This document shows, piece by piece, positions 1-22,364 of a DNA stretch of 64,000 nucleotides. Position 1 is the first letter of the stretch, and each line of letters opens with the position of its first letter. Where the stretch lies: positions 6,487,822 to 6,551,821 of the forward strand of contig OU696583.1 of the NCBI GenBank assembly GCA_916048095.2, in the 5' to 3' direction. The stretch comes from Sacculina carcini (Eukaryota; Arthropoda; Thecostraca; Sacculinidae). The translations under genes and the position numbers were made by a program. The notes beneath the pieces are model-generated. The model made no database searches. It was not told the DNA's origin and was given only the letters and a program-made list of their open reading frames with translations.

Positions 1-1045
1 ATTGATGTATGTTCAAATACCCTTTGTATATTAAATAGCCTGCTGGTATAAGCGGCTGGTTAAACCACTTGATTTAAAGTGGTTTTAAGCCATTGTTTTT
101 TCAAAATCAACTTTATTGAGAGTTGATTTTCGTAGATGTAGAGATTTTTAACAAATTATTTCAAGTTGTTTTTCATTATTTACCTGTTTTTTGAGACCAG
201 TTTTATGGATGATGATTTCTTTAATGTAGATATTTGTGTTCAAATACCTTTTTGTGCATTAAGTATATTTTACCAGTCGTTATTTTTCTACACGGAAAAA
301 ATGACCGTTTTTCTGGTCAGGATTGCCACTCTGAATAATGTGATCCGCTTTTATTCGTAGTATCATCAGGGGCACTAAGTTTGTGTCTATATTGAGGGAA
401 TATGAAAATTTACGGTAGCGAAATATTATTGTTTGTAGAAATGCAATGCGCTCACTTGATGGGCATAATTCAATCTGATCGTGACTCGAGATCGTGTCAG
501 GAGCTAATAAAAACTGCACGACAAAATTCGTCTCGATGGATGAGGCACTACAAATTAATTAAATGTAATGTGAACGTTCGCATTTCTTGAGCGTTTGACA
601 GACTATTACTGCGATTGATCTGATGACTGCATGAAAATATTGTCGGAGCACCGCAGCCAGCCGAGCTCACACGAGGTATGTGGCTGTTGTGCGGTGTCAC
701 CGTGCCTATTTAAGGTGTACTGTTCGGCTGTTCCAATGTAGCTGCTGCTTGGCGGGTGGTGCTTAAACTCAAAAGGAGATTTTGACGGAGATTTTAAAAC
801 GGTTCTTGTTATGAGGTTAAAACGAAATTCTAGAAGAGAAAATATCAAAACATATGTCAAGGGAATATGTTCAATGTCCAGAAAGACATGAACGTCTAAT
901 AAGCAATTCGATACACTATTCTCAGAAGTTTATATTCTCTTTGACATCATGCAGTGCTTGTACTTTTGGGAAAGATTTCCATATGGCAATTGTCTCCCCG
1001 ACAGAACACGGTGTGTTAGATTGTGGTGAATGACATGTGCAGTAC
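1..1045. other. Peroxidase intron sequence, no exon seen
   Basis: Downstream of the peroxidase donor at 1045 (minus strand) the sequence is AT-rich. None of the expected next blocks (the segment after PHWDDETVYQ, or the proximal-His motif) can be found on either strand, so the next exon must lie left of the window. Confidence 0.6.
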
Positions 1046-11235
<10,190 letters not shown>

Positions 11236-11840
11236 GATTGCGGGAACGAGCCTCCAGCAGGCCACACACTATCGCACGCACTGCCCAACAACGCTCGAGT
11301 GAGCGTGCACCAACTCGAGCTGCAACTTTCTTGCGACGACGGCCGCGGCGTCGAGTTGCCTGGGGCGGTGCCACCAGACACTGGGCAGGGTGGGGTCGTG
11401 GCAGCTCGTGCGCCTCTGTATGTTCGTGTGTGTGTGTGTGTGTGTGTGTGGACCTTGGACGGCTGGCTGGACGGGTGTGGTGTGTCATTGCCAGCAAGTG
11501 AGTCGCCACCACAAGCGTCGCCACCACTGTCGCCACCAGAAACGGGCTTTTTCAGCATCTGGCCAATAGTCAATTAGCAGGCCAGGTGTGGGGTTGCTCG
11601 CTGCGAGAGAGCCGGCCAAAAGTGGCTCGATGGCTGCTCCACGGGCAACCACCTTGTACACGCTTGTTGTTGTTTTTTACAATTTCGGCGCGGGCAGACG
11701 CCGGAGAGAAAATCTGGCACACGCGTATAATGGGCGCACAAAAAGAGCAGCGCTAGAAAAAGTGAAATTTGCAGGTCAGCGGCGAAATGGATCAATGAAA
11801 GCGAATGCCGATGTGAATGCAAGCCAAGACAATTGAAAAT
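11236..11840 (-). promoter_or_regulatory. GC-rich presumed 5' UTR/promoter side of the peroxidase gene
   Basis: The DNA just upstream (minus strand) of the proposed peroxidase start is much richer in G+C than the flanks and has many CG dinucleotides at about 11260-11420, plus a short (GT)n at 11424-11450. No ORF here resembles a known protein. It is the right place for a 5' UTR and promoter, but no TATA box or initiator can be assigned with confidence. Confidence 0.3.
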
Positions 11841-13560
11841 CGGCCAGATTCAAATCAGCTTTGTGTCATTCACAAGGGCACAACCAAGCTCTCCTGGAGC
11901 TCCTAACTGCTTGCATACACAAGGGTTGACGAAAGCGAGTATACGCACGCCTTTTGAAATATCAACTTATTTTTTATATGCATAACAAATATATGGTGTA
12001 TTTTGTAATGTTTTGGATGGGTTTTCCACTTGACTTAACCTCACTCGACTTTCAACGTGTTGAGACGAACGATAGTAAAATTCTGGAGGTCTATTTTGGC
12101 GCACACAAATAACAAAAATAACGACGAGAGTGATGCATAGAATGCGAGTGAGTTAGCAGGAACTGCATCCAGCAAGCGGTCGAGACAATCCTCATTTTGT
12201 TGACTCCTTGCTGCGCAGACGTTTGCTCTTCGCTGACTCAGCGTCCGATGGTGACTGGAGAATCGTTGGTTTAACACGGAACGGAATCGGTGCAAAAAAT
12301 AACTCTTGCTGTTCACGTCCATATCCGTGGCTACCCAAATCTCCACATTATGTAGGGGAAATGTTGAATTTCCGCTATAATTTCCTTATGGTCGTCGTTC
12401 AACGTTGAGTGCAAATACTTTGCATGTTTGTCATTTCCATTGAGAAATGAATACCCTTGAATCTTTTTAGCATAATCATGAATCCTTTTTTGGCAGCTAC
12501 TGACCATTTCTGGCTGCTTTTTGGTCTTCAAGGCTAAGGAAATGCCAATAATTCAAGTCTAGACTACTCATGGTTGAGCAGTTGTTTTCTGATTCCATCT
12601 GGCTCGCACAGTTGACGTGTCACCTGATTACTTCCACTGATATATCACCTGTTCTGTCTTGTCTACTTGAACCACGCGACAAAAAGTGATTCTGACGTAA
12701 CCTGTCACTGTGTGTATGTGTGTGTGTGTTTGTGTGTATGATTGTCTATGATACTGCCAAGCAGTATTTTCCTTTTTTGTACCAACTTAATATATCTGAA
12801 TATAACTAGTTGTATTGTACTTTTTTTCTTTTACAGCCTGCATTCATATATTTGTTTTTCATTATTTTTGCTTGTACACTTTGGCTTATTTCTGAATTTG
12901 CGTTTGTTTCCAACACTGTACAACTGTTCAATAAGACCTGTAGCGAGCAATCGAACGTTTTTTCAATTATGCGCTTGAAAAAGGCATTAATTTTCAAATG
13001 TAAGCGAGAGAAGTTGAGAGGCATTTTATAGCAAATGCAGAAACTCTTGATTGTGATAACCGAAATTATTAAATACGTCTATAAATCACACAGACCTCTT
13101 TGATTGAATAAAAGCAACAATGTTATGGGTTTCATTCTATTTTTCTCACCCGGAGGAAACGATGAACAGAAGAAAGGACTGCATTCAAAATGAGCAACAA
13201 AAAATAGCATAATTGTTTCAAAAAAGCAATATCATAAGATGGCTTATTTTGAGACTAAAATATTTTTGACGGAATTCAGTGTCCACAAAGTACCGTACCT
13301 GGGGTGCTGTAGATTTTAAATAAGACGAATTTTAAACAAGTAATTATCTAGATTCTAGAGTCTAGAATATGAAATTCTTGAGCACGTTAGTTATGATTCA
13401 ATCAGCACGCCAGTTTTCTGTCATTATCTTGGTCTGGCATACTTGTGGTCCACCAGCAGGAATTGACGAAGGGAAAGATGCCAGATGGCTATTGATATCC
13501 CAGTGCTGCCAATTCTACACCTCCTACTGTGCGACCTTGGTCGAAACTGAAAACGTATTA
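11841..13560. other. Intergenic AT-rich DNA, nothing recognised
   Basis: No exon, RNA gene or repeat family could be supported here. The ORFs are short and without recognisable motifs. Confidence 0.5.
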
Positions 13561-13566
13561 ATGAGT

Positions 13567-13775
13567 GTTTATGCATGTGCGTGTGTACAAGTGTGTTTGT
13601 TTGTCTGTGTTCTGATTGCTGTGTGCACATCGATACGTGGGTGTGTGCGTGTGTATGTGTATGCGTATGTGTGTGTATGTGTATGCGAGTTTGTATGCGT
13701 GTATGTGTGCTTGCTGGCACCGTTGGCCTTTGCTGTGTCTCTACACTTTTATACATTTGTATGCACACACGTGCC

Positions 13776-13809
<34 letters not shown>

Positions 13810-13985
13810 TGTGTGTGTGTGTATCTATAGTGTAGAGGCAAGGAGTAACTGGACGTGTGATTGTGCTGTGTTTGCGTGTGCGTGTGGGTATATGTATATG
13901 TGTGTGTGTATATGTATATATATATATGTGTGTGTGTGTATATGTATGTGTGTGTGTGTGTGTGTGTGTGTGAGTGTATGTGTGA
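13567..13985. repeat. GT/GTAT-rich tract
   Basis: Several GT and GTATGT stretches separated by unique sequence. The long ORFs across it are low-complexity Val-Cys or His-Thr readings and not genes. Confidence 0.85.
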
Positions 13986-14065
13986 TCTTCGATCGAATTG
14001 CCTCGCCCAGAGCTGTTGGCTGTCCTGCTAATGCTCGCCGCCATCATGCAAGTACCGTCTCACAA

Positions 14066-14537
14066 CACCACTGACACGACACCACTGACACGACACCACT
14101 GACACGACATCACTGACACGACATCACTGACACGACATCACTGACACGGCACCACTGACACGACATCACTGACACGACATCACTGACACGACATCACTGA
14201 CACGGCACCACTGACACGACATCACTGACACGACATCACTGACACGGCACCACTGACACTACACCACTGACACTACACCACTGACACGCCTCCACTGACA
14301 CTATACCACTGACACGACATCACTGACAAGACACCACTGACACGACATCACTGACACGACACCACTGACACGACACCACTGACACGACACCACTGACACG
14401 ACACCACTGACACACCACCACTGACACGACACCACTGACACGACACCACTGACACGACACCACTGACACGACATCACTGACACGACATCACTGACACGAC
14501 ATCACTGACACGGCACCACTGACACGACACCACTGAC
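14066..14537. repeat. 14-bp minisatellite, about 33 copies
   Basis: Uninterrupted tandem copies of CACCACTGACACGA with point variants (CACGACAT, CACGGCAC, CACTACAC). Variant units occur in runs, as expected from unequal exchange. Confidence 0.9.
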
Positions 14538-14632
14538 GCCAACAGTAGGCAATTCAAGGTTGATTTGTTTGTATGTTGCAGGGTGTCTGTCGACATGTGT
14601 CTCGTGCGCAACGTTTCCCACGGCATCCGCAC

Positions 14633-14633
<1 letters not shown>

Positions 14634-14706
<73 letters not shown>
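14634..14706. repeat. (AC)n microsatellite
   Basis: About 36 AC repeats shortly after the 14-bp minisatellite. Confidence 0.97.
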
Positions 14707-14709
<3 letters not shown>

Positions 14710-14835
14710 TGTGTTGTAATGCATTGCGGACGCAGTCAGAGCCTGGAATTGATTAATTGAAAATTCCAATTCGACTCAGTCAATTGTCTATAGATGTGAT
14801 ACGCACAATCATTGTGGCTGTTCATAAGTGATAAT

Positions 14836-16428
14836 TAGGGCTGTCAAAAGTTAATAAAGTTACTTTTTCACCTAAAGGTCACTTTTTCATAAGCTACCTA
14901 AAACTGCATGAAAACGTTGTGTACGATAATTATTAAAAAAGTTATTAGGTTACCAAAAGTTACTTTTTCATCGTTTGGTTACTTTTTTGCTTTTAAGGTT
15001 ACTTTTTTATCGTCAGGTTACATTTTGTTATTTTTCTTGTTATTAGGTAAGTTTACCACGAAGTTTGGTGACTTTTTGCAGATAAGAGGCACAAAAACGG
15101 TATATATGAGGATAAAATAAGAAATGAGATGGAGTATTAGGTCTGAAGATCAAGAAATGTCAACATTTCTGCTGTTAGGATTTAGCAATTGATACTCATC
15201 TTAATATCCGTTCTACTCGATATTTATACGTTTTTGGGTACGCAGGATAGTGTAATTCCATTTTAGGAAATGTCCACGAACCGGAGGGTGTCGTGGGATG
15301 TTTGGAGCGTGGTATAGTACGATGTGTGAGCTCTATACCAGATACTGCACTGTAGCACCTGACAGTACGTATTTACTTGAACAGGAACTTGCACGTGATT
15401 TTTAGGGCGTGAGATAGCGCCATTATCCCACGTTTGACATATGGGAGGACGGGGGGCATTCACACATGCAGTGTTTACGCTCACCCTAATATACAAACTG
15501 TAGTGCGTGTTATTTGATAAAAAGTTCCATTGAAAAAATATAAAGAACATCATTGCGACCATTACTAAAAATATTTACATTTGCAATTAGTGTATTTCGC
15601 ATTTGTATGAGCTTTCGACTAAAAAATTATATTTTGATGGTTATGGCTGTGGACTCCGTGGTGCAGTTGTTAGCACACCCGCCTCACATGCGGGAGGTCC
15701 GTGGTTCGAAACCCGGCGGAGCAGAATTTCATGGGGCGAATTCTACAATCCCACAGCGCCTGTCCACCCAGCAGGAAATTATGGTACCAGATATCAGTCA
15801 TGAGTTGTGCCATGCATTCTGGGGAGGTGGCCCTCTCGTATACGTCTTACGTCCTTGTGGCGCCATAGCGTGGAGAGGGTCGGTTCTGCGGTGGCGAGCT
15901 GCACGGGGCACGCCTGTGTGGTTATAAGCTTCGGCTTCTTCCCGTGTAGCAGCTGCCACTTAGGCATTTAACCTTTCAACCTTTATGCTCCTTTTTTCGA
16001 TGTTAGCCAAATTATGTTAAGTCACTTTTCGTTGTTTGTTGTAAAAATGGTACCAGATCGGAGAGGGTGGAAATGTAGTACCAACTCGGAAAGATGATAA
16101 AAAGAAGGACTGGTGTATTTTCTTCCTTCAGAACTGCAAACAGAAATTGACCTTTTTTGAAGGAGGTTATTTTTAGGTTACCTTTTTATTGGTTATTAGG
16201 TTACTTAATATGTTCACAAACAAACAACAAACAAACCGTGTATTTCACATAGCGCACTAAACAGCAAAGGCGTGATAAACATGTGATAAAACGATACAAA
16301 AATTATAATAACTTTAAAACTCATTTAGGTTATTTTTAGGTTACTCTTTAGGTTACTTTTTAGGTTACTTTTTCTAGAAAATAAAGTTACTTTTTTCTGA
16401 TTTTTAGGTTACTTTTTTGACAGCCCTA
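14836..16428 (+). mobile_element. hAT-like non-autonomous element, copy 1, interrupted by a SINE
   Basis: It begins TAGGGCTGTCAAAAG and ends with the inverted CTTTTTTGACAGCCCTA, flanked by a perfect 8-bp duplication GTGATAAT (14828-14835 and 16429-16436) that fits the hAT target pattern nTnnnnAn. The interior is full of repeated TTAGGTTACTTTTT motifs and encodes no transposase. A tRNA-derived SINE sits inside (about 15650-15973); without it the element is about 1.27 kb, like copies 2 and 3. Confidence 0.85.
15650..15973 (+). mobile_element. tRNA-Val-derived SINE, full copy nested in hAT-like copy 1
   Basis: The head resembles tRNA-Val (anticodon position CAC) with an A box around GTGGTGCAGTTGTTAGCAC and a B box GGTTCGAAACC. 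The body contains GCATTCTGGGGAGGTGG and GCGTGGAGAGGGTCGGTTCT. The tail is CACTTAGGCATTTAACCTTT. Copies 2 and 3 of the host element are uninterrupted here, which defines the insertion and a TTATG duplication. Confidence 0.85.
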
Positions 16429-16504
16429 GTGATAATTATCATTGAGACTGATATAATTATAAAATTGCTTGCATAAAATTACGCTTTTTTAGGTTTGCTC
16501 GTAT

Positions 16505-16630
16505 CAGTGGCGGTGCCAAGAAGGGGGGCTTGGAGGGGCGAGTGTAGCTCCTCGTGTTTTGCCAAGCCCCGCATCTTTTCCTCTAGCCCCCCTCAGTCCC
16601 TGCACTGTAAATATCCTGGCGCCGCCACTG
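16505..16630 (+). mobile_element. Short MITE, CAGTGGCGGYGCCA family copy 1
   Basis: 126 bp with near-perfect ends CAGTGGCGGTGCCA / TGGCGCCGCCACTG. Flanks GCTCGTAT and GCCTGTAT match at 6 of 8. Confidence 0.75.
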
Positions 16631-16795
16631 GCCTGTATTTGGTTTTTAGTTTTTCTTCTTGCTTGCTCGCAGCAATGATTAATAATTCTTTCATATTCTA
16701 TTGATAGTGGTTTAAATTAGATTATAACCTGAGTTAATGAAATTGCTTTTGCAACCGAGAAATCTGCCATTTTAGTTCGCGCTGTTCATTTAGTC

Positions 16796-17061
16796 CGGTG
16801 GTCTGTAAACTGTGGGGAATTACCGACTGGTAGGGAATGGATGGATTGCCAAGTGGAGAATGAAAGGTCGGACAGAACAGGACAAAAGTGCGCGCGTGTT
16901 TTTATCAATCTGAATTGGTTTATTTTTGTTTCTAGTGACTTTCTGGCAATTTATTTGCTGGAGCAACTTAGTTTATTGCATTCTTCAGCGCTGTTTGTGA
17001 AAGTAAATAGTTGGTTTATCAAGAAGTGGGAAATCAACGACAAAAAGTTTACGCACCACTG
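16796..17061 (+). mobile_element. MITE, TGGGGAATT family copy 1
   Basis: Shares TGGGGAATT, TTGCCAAGTGG, GGACAGAACAGGACAA and TTTATTTTTGTTTCTA with the copies at 35084 and 57580. Flanks ATTTAGTC and ATTTAGCC match at 7 of 8. Confidence 0.75.
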
Positions 17062-17206
17062 ATTTAGCCCAATCATATCACATCCGAAATTTTCAGCGTT
17101 TCACTCATACTTTTTGGTAATTGTCATAGATTTTCGCCATCACCGATTTGGTCCTTACCTGGTGAATGCCTACACTATGCAAGTCTGCATGCATTCGCAT
17201 ACTTGT

Positions 17207-17386
17207 ATGTGTGTGTGTTCGTGTATGTGCGTGTGTGTGTATGTATGTGTGTGTATGTATGTGTGTGTGTATGTATGTGTGTGTGTATGTATGTGTGTGT
17301 ATGTATGTGTGTGTGTGTGTATGTATATGTGTGTGTGTATGTATGTGTGTGTGTATGTATGTGTGTGTATGTATGTGTGTGTGTGA
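17207..17386. repeat. (GTGTGTAT)n-type tract
   Basis: Repeats of TGTGTGTATGTA with variable GT length over about 180 bp. Confidence 0.9.
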
Positions 17387-17519
17387 CACTGTCTGAGCAG
17401 ATAGGTCAAGGTCATCGTGTGGTCATGTGAGCGACCTTTGCTGAGTGAATCGTATGTCACTGCGGCCGCACACTGGCACTATCACATCACACTGATATTT
17501 CTGCCTGCTCACCACTGGG

Positions 17520-17883
17520 CCGCCTAATGACTTTCGGTTCTACATGCTAAATGAGAACAAACACACACGCACACACACACACACGTGCACATGCAAGCAA
17601 GGAAACGTTTGAAAGTAGCGCTGGCCATCAGCTGAACAAGGAAAAGCGTGTCATAGCGACTGATAACATCAATATCTTTATCTGTCGTGATTGGAATATC
17701 ATGTACACACACGCGTACATAAAAACACACAAACACACACGCATACATACACGCAGACATAGGCAATGTTGACAAGTGCGGTTTATGGGAAAAGTTGATT
17801 GGGAGAAGAAATATTTATTGTATTAGATGTATTATTGAATTCGAAAGTGCAATGTTGCGACCAGCTTGACAACAACAAGATTG

Positions 17884-17919
<36 letters not shown>

Positions 17920-19089
17920 ACATACACACACACAAATGTTGATAAACTAATGGATTAGGTGCTAATGTATCCTGACCATCGTAATGCCAGTCCTAAGTTG
18001 AGTATTTTTGTGAGATATATATTGTTGGTATATCTTGCTTCAATGTTGATCGCTACAACGGGAACATTTGTCGTTTGACAATTCACCACTTGGATGTGTG
18101 TGAAAGTGCGGAAAATGTTACTTCTAATCCAGCGATTCAAAGTCTGGATAAAAATTGGCTGATTTTGACCATTATAAAGTGGCATCTATCTCGGATTATC
18201 CTGTTGTTTTGTTTGCCGATGACTTCTTGCGCGACGTTCTATTCGGCATTTGTGTTGTGCCGGCCCCGTAATGCGCCATTAACGTCGGCAAAGACAATTA
18301 AGACGCAGCGGCCAGTGAAAGTGGCGCCGATGCAACGACGCGTGAAGAGCAAGCGCCGCTGGCGGTCAAGCGTGAAGCAGAAAAAACCGCACGTGCTCAT
18401 TTCCGTGTTTGTTTGTGTGGCGCGCCAATTGTGCATAGTCGATCGACAGATACGGCGCGATTGCTGCCGTTCAATAAATCCCAATTGCTGCCTACCAGTC
18501 TTAAAATCATCCCCTAGATAAATATTCATATTGCGATAATGCCTAGTTGTATGCTTTGTACGTCATGAACGCAATGTATGTATTTATATACATACATTGT
18601 TTATTTATTTGCTTGTATACTGCGTCCAAATTAAAATAAGCATTACAATAATCATTAATCTGTTTCATTTTAATTAGTCAAATTAAATACAGAAAAATTA
18701 ACAAATCGATTTATGAAATTTAAGGGGATGCATGCGTTAATAAATGGAGCTAGTTCTGAAGGGTAGCGGACAAAAGTGACAATTGGTAACTGTATGTGGA
18801 TTTGTATGTGCAGCAGTGCAGTATGATTCACGCACTCCTATATGTCGACACTTCAGGTGGGTGTTCAGGTAATGAACGTAAATTCATTACACATGGACAG
18901 GGCCGGACATGGACATAGGCAAACTAGGCAGCCACCTAGTGCCCCCGATTAGTGGAGACCTCTCACTGGACTCGTGAGAGAAGTATATACATTGTGCTAG
19001 TCATGAAAGATTGGACATAGACATGGTTGAGTCTTTGGAGTATTCCAAATTACTTCGATACCTTGCTGCCACCAAAGCACGAAAAGTAA
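17520..19089. other. Intergenic DNA with an unexplained GC-rich patch
   Basis: Mostly AT-rich with AC tracts (17560-17585, 17887-17935). A patch at about 18235-18450 has higher GC and many CG dinucleotides; its longest ORF (18075-18521, plus) is basic but matches nothing recognised. At 18900-18965 the sequence CAGGGCCGGACATGG ... AGGCAGCCACCTAGTGCCCC resembles a common repeat end. Confidence 0.45.
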
Positions 19090-20505
19090 ATGTTTGAACG
19101 AAAAGTACTGGCTCCCTTCTTCACTCATTTGATTAACTCCTCGTTTCTCCACGGTATTTTTCTTGCCTCCAAGCATGCATCTATAACGCCTATTCTTAAG
19201 AAACCTTGTCTTGATCCTACTCTACCATGTAATTATCGACCCATCTCGATCTTATCTCTCCTTTCGAAACTCCTTGAATCAGCCATCTTGGATCAACTCC
19301 ATCCGGTTATACAATCTGCTCTTGACTCTCATCAGTCTGGTTTCGTTTCAAACCACTCTACTGAAACCCTGCTACTATCACTTGTCACCGATATTTTCTC
19401 ACATTTCTCATATGGCAAGTCGGTTATTCTCATTTCGCTAGGCTTCTCTTCTGCTTTTGACCTTTTAGACCTTTGCATCTTAAGTCAAGATCTCGCTCAT
19501 GCTGGTCTTTCCTCTAGTGCACTTTCTCTTCTTACATCTTACCTCACTAACCGATCTTAATCAGTCCGATGCAACTCAACTACCTCATCATCTGTCCTTC
19601 TCACTTCTGGAGTGCCACAAGGCTCGCTCCATGGTCCTCTGCTCTTCAATCTCTATGTCTCATCCTTATGCTTAATCTTGCGCCGCTATTATATTGCGTA
19701 CCATATTTATGCTGACGACGTCCAAATATTCTTTCCCCTCACTTTATCTTCCTCATATCTAGTTTCTGAACTTCTTAATGATATATCTTCTTGGGCTGCC
19801 TCAAGGAAACTTGTCCTCAGTCATTCAAAGACTGAATATCTTGTATTTCACCCTCCTAGACTCACCCCTCACGATATTAATCTTCCTCTTGCTTCCCAGA
19901 TTCGCAACTTGGGAGTTATATTCGATCCATCACTTTGTTTATCAAGTCATTTCTCTCAGCTCACTCGCTCTTGCCGTTTTATCATTCGCCAATTTTATCC
20001 TATCCGTGCTTTCATTGATGAAGCATCTGCCACCCTATTAGTCAATTCCTACATCCTCTCAAAAATTTATTACTGCAACTCTCTCTTCTTTCATCTTCCT
20101 TTTAAATCTGTCCGCCAACTTCAATCTGTGATTAATTTAGCATGTCGATTTGTTTTGCGACTTCCTCCTAAAACTCCTACATCATCCCACCTCCGGCAGC
20201 TTGGCTGGCTTCCTGCTCTTACACGGATTCGATTCAAAATTTGCTGTTTGACATTCAAATTGATTAATTTTCAATCTTCACCATTGTATCTTCGTTCTCT
20301 TCTCATACCCAGCGTTCGCTCTGATAGTCGCCATCGTAAGCCTTTAGTTAGTCCTCCCGCTATCAAGTTATCTCCCTGGTCGTCCAAATCTTATACATTT
20401 TATGCTCCTCGTATATATAACTCGCTTCCCTCATACATCCTTGAAAAAACGTCTCTCAAGTCTTTCTCTGTCGCCTTGCACAAACACCTACTTGAATCTG
20501 CTTGA
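19090..20505 (+). pseudogene. Dead non-LTR retrotransposon reverse transcriptase (CR1/L2/jockey-like)
   Basis: One frame runs from 19090 to the stop at 20503-20505 with a single TAA at 19558-19560. The frame resumes without a shift after it, so a point mutation is likely. Reverse-transcriptase blocks are visible: NYRPISILSLLSKLLE, HQSGF, GVPQGSLHGPLLFNLYV, the catalytic HIYADDVQIF, NLGVIFD, and a C-terminal ARIYNSLP-like end. The first catalytic Asp (motif A) appears to be Gly in LGFSSAFD. The endonuclease domain is missing upstream (5' truncation). The 3' UTR continues to about 20835. It is non-functional. Confidence 0.85.
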
Positions 20506-20975
20506 TCTAACCTACCCTGTAATCTGATTCCGTTATCTTCCAACACTTGTAATCTTCAACACTTCCTCATTGTGATCTGCTGTTTTTGGCTGTTTGACTC
20601 ACTTCGGTCTGGTAAATTGTCTGGTCAGGAGAATTCCTGCTACTGGTACTGTGTAGCCCAGTACAACAAGTCTCATAATCGAGTGGTCGGCGACTAAACC
20701 GGCTCCCCCATTGGTTCCCACCAGTGAGGAGGGTGGCTATACACCCAGCAGGACTAAAAATAAAACATGTCCATGGGCGGAAGAGCTACTCGCTAGCCAA
20801 CGGCCATCTAGCATTTATTTTTATTATTTTATATCCTATGCTTTTTTATTCTATATTCCCATTACATTTTTTCTCTCTTTCCATTATATGCTCTAATACA
20901 TTACATTATTCATATATGTATATGTGTATGCATGTGTATGTGTATATATGTGCGTGTCTATGTGTTCGTGTGCAT

Positions 20976-21145
20976 GTGTTTGTGTGTATGTGTTTGTGTG
21001 TATGTGTTTGTGTGTATGTGTTTGTGTGTATGTGTTTGTGTGTATGTGTTTGTGTGTATGTGTTTGTGTGTATGTGTTTGTGTGTATGTGTTTGTGTGTA
21101 TGTGTTTGTGTGTATGTGTTTGTGTGTATGTGTTTGTGTGTATGT
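20976..21145. repeat. 14-bp GT-rich minisatellite, about 12 copies
   Basis: Near-perfect tandem copies of GTGTATGTGTTTGT, just after the 3' UTR of a dead LINE. Confidence 0.92.
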
Positions 21146-21539
21146 GTGTATGTATGTGTTCAATTTTGCTGTTCTGCACCCATGTACTTTCTGTTGATTT
21201 GTGCTCCATATTTTTGTCCTCATACCGCTCTGTGTCTACACTATTACTCTGCTCCTGCTCGCGCCTTTGTCCTCGAAAGTGCGCTATATTAAATACATGT
21301 TGTTGTTTGTTGTTTTGTTGTTTTTGTTGACATTTTATGACACCTATCTTACGAATATGCTTGTTTTAATAACATTTATTTGTTGACGTATATATGAGGT
21401 GTTTGATAAATGACACAATCCTATTGTTATGTGTTCGGTTGTTGTACTTTGCATCATCATGGACCACTAAATTACTTTACTAAATTACAATTTACTTTGC
21501 TTTGGACCTCCAATTACCTGAGGCCGGTGCTGTGATGAA

Positions 21540-21845
21540 ATAGTAGAGGCCAGGGGGTAGATTTGTGTCGAAGCTCGAGGGGAGGGGATGACAGCCATCA
21601 TGTATTATTGTTCAAAGATGACTCAGTTGGTCAATTGCAATTACCTCAATAGAAAGTATATTGCGTAAAGTATAACTTTTTGCAAATTTATTGTTTTTTA
21701 TGTCGTGTGTATTGTTATTTTTGCTATGCTGATTTTGATAATATACCCAATGAACTGAACTCAGCAGAATTCTCGGGAGTATAATTGCATATTCATATCC
21801 CCGAAACAAATGGTCGGGGGTATATATACCCCAAAACCACCCAGG
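21540..21845 (+). repeat. Dispersed repeat, copy A
   Basis: Contains GAGGGGAGGGGATGACAGCC, TCAAAGATGACTCAGTTGG and CCCGGAC-like GGTCGGGGGTATATATACCC. The same blocks appear reversed at 34725-35030. No coding potential is seen. Confidence 0.65.
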
Positions 21846-21849
21846 ATCT

Positions 21850-22360
21850 ACGCCCATGGAGGTACCTTGATAATATACAATATGTTTCATCATCAAGAAG
21901 TGCAGTGCTATCAGATCCCGTCAGTCACCTGATCGTAGTGAAAGCGCCAAATACCGAGTGTGTAAATACGTGGATGGAGGCTGTAATTTGCGAATTACCA
22001 GCTACTTCGTGTTAGTCATGGAAACTGATCTGTATGTGTGTGTGAAAGAAGAAAGAAATAAATGTGTATTTTGCTCAGACTCAATAAGAGTATGGGGCAC
22101 AGCTCCGCATCAAATAACAGCGGTGTAAAAACAACAAAGCACAACATCAAAACAAACAATTCAATATGACATAAATATATGAATCCAAATATGCAAATTC
22201 CCAATCATAATACAACAAATCACGTATATAACTTGAATGCTTGTTTAAGAAATCTAGCGAAATTACGCTGCTCTTGTACATTCTCTGTTTGCGTAAAGTT
22301 AATGAAACCATATGTATTTGCACAATTATAAAACTTCCGTGAGATATATATTTGTCTCAG
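21850..22360. other. Intergenic DNA, nothing recognised
   Basis: AT-rich sequence between a dispersed repeat and the LINE fragment. No feature can be supported. Confidence 0.5.
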
Positions 22361-22364
22361 GTAT

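Noticed and set aside
14066-14537. Possible CRISPR-like array
   Set aside because: Units are 14 bp and directly tandem with no spacers; this is a eukaryotic minisatellite.
15553-15927. Open frame of 124 codons on the plus strand
   Set aside because: It is made of SINE sequence inside a hAT-like element and is not preserved in other SINE copies.
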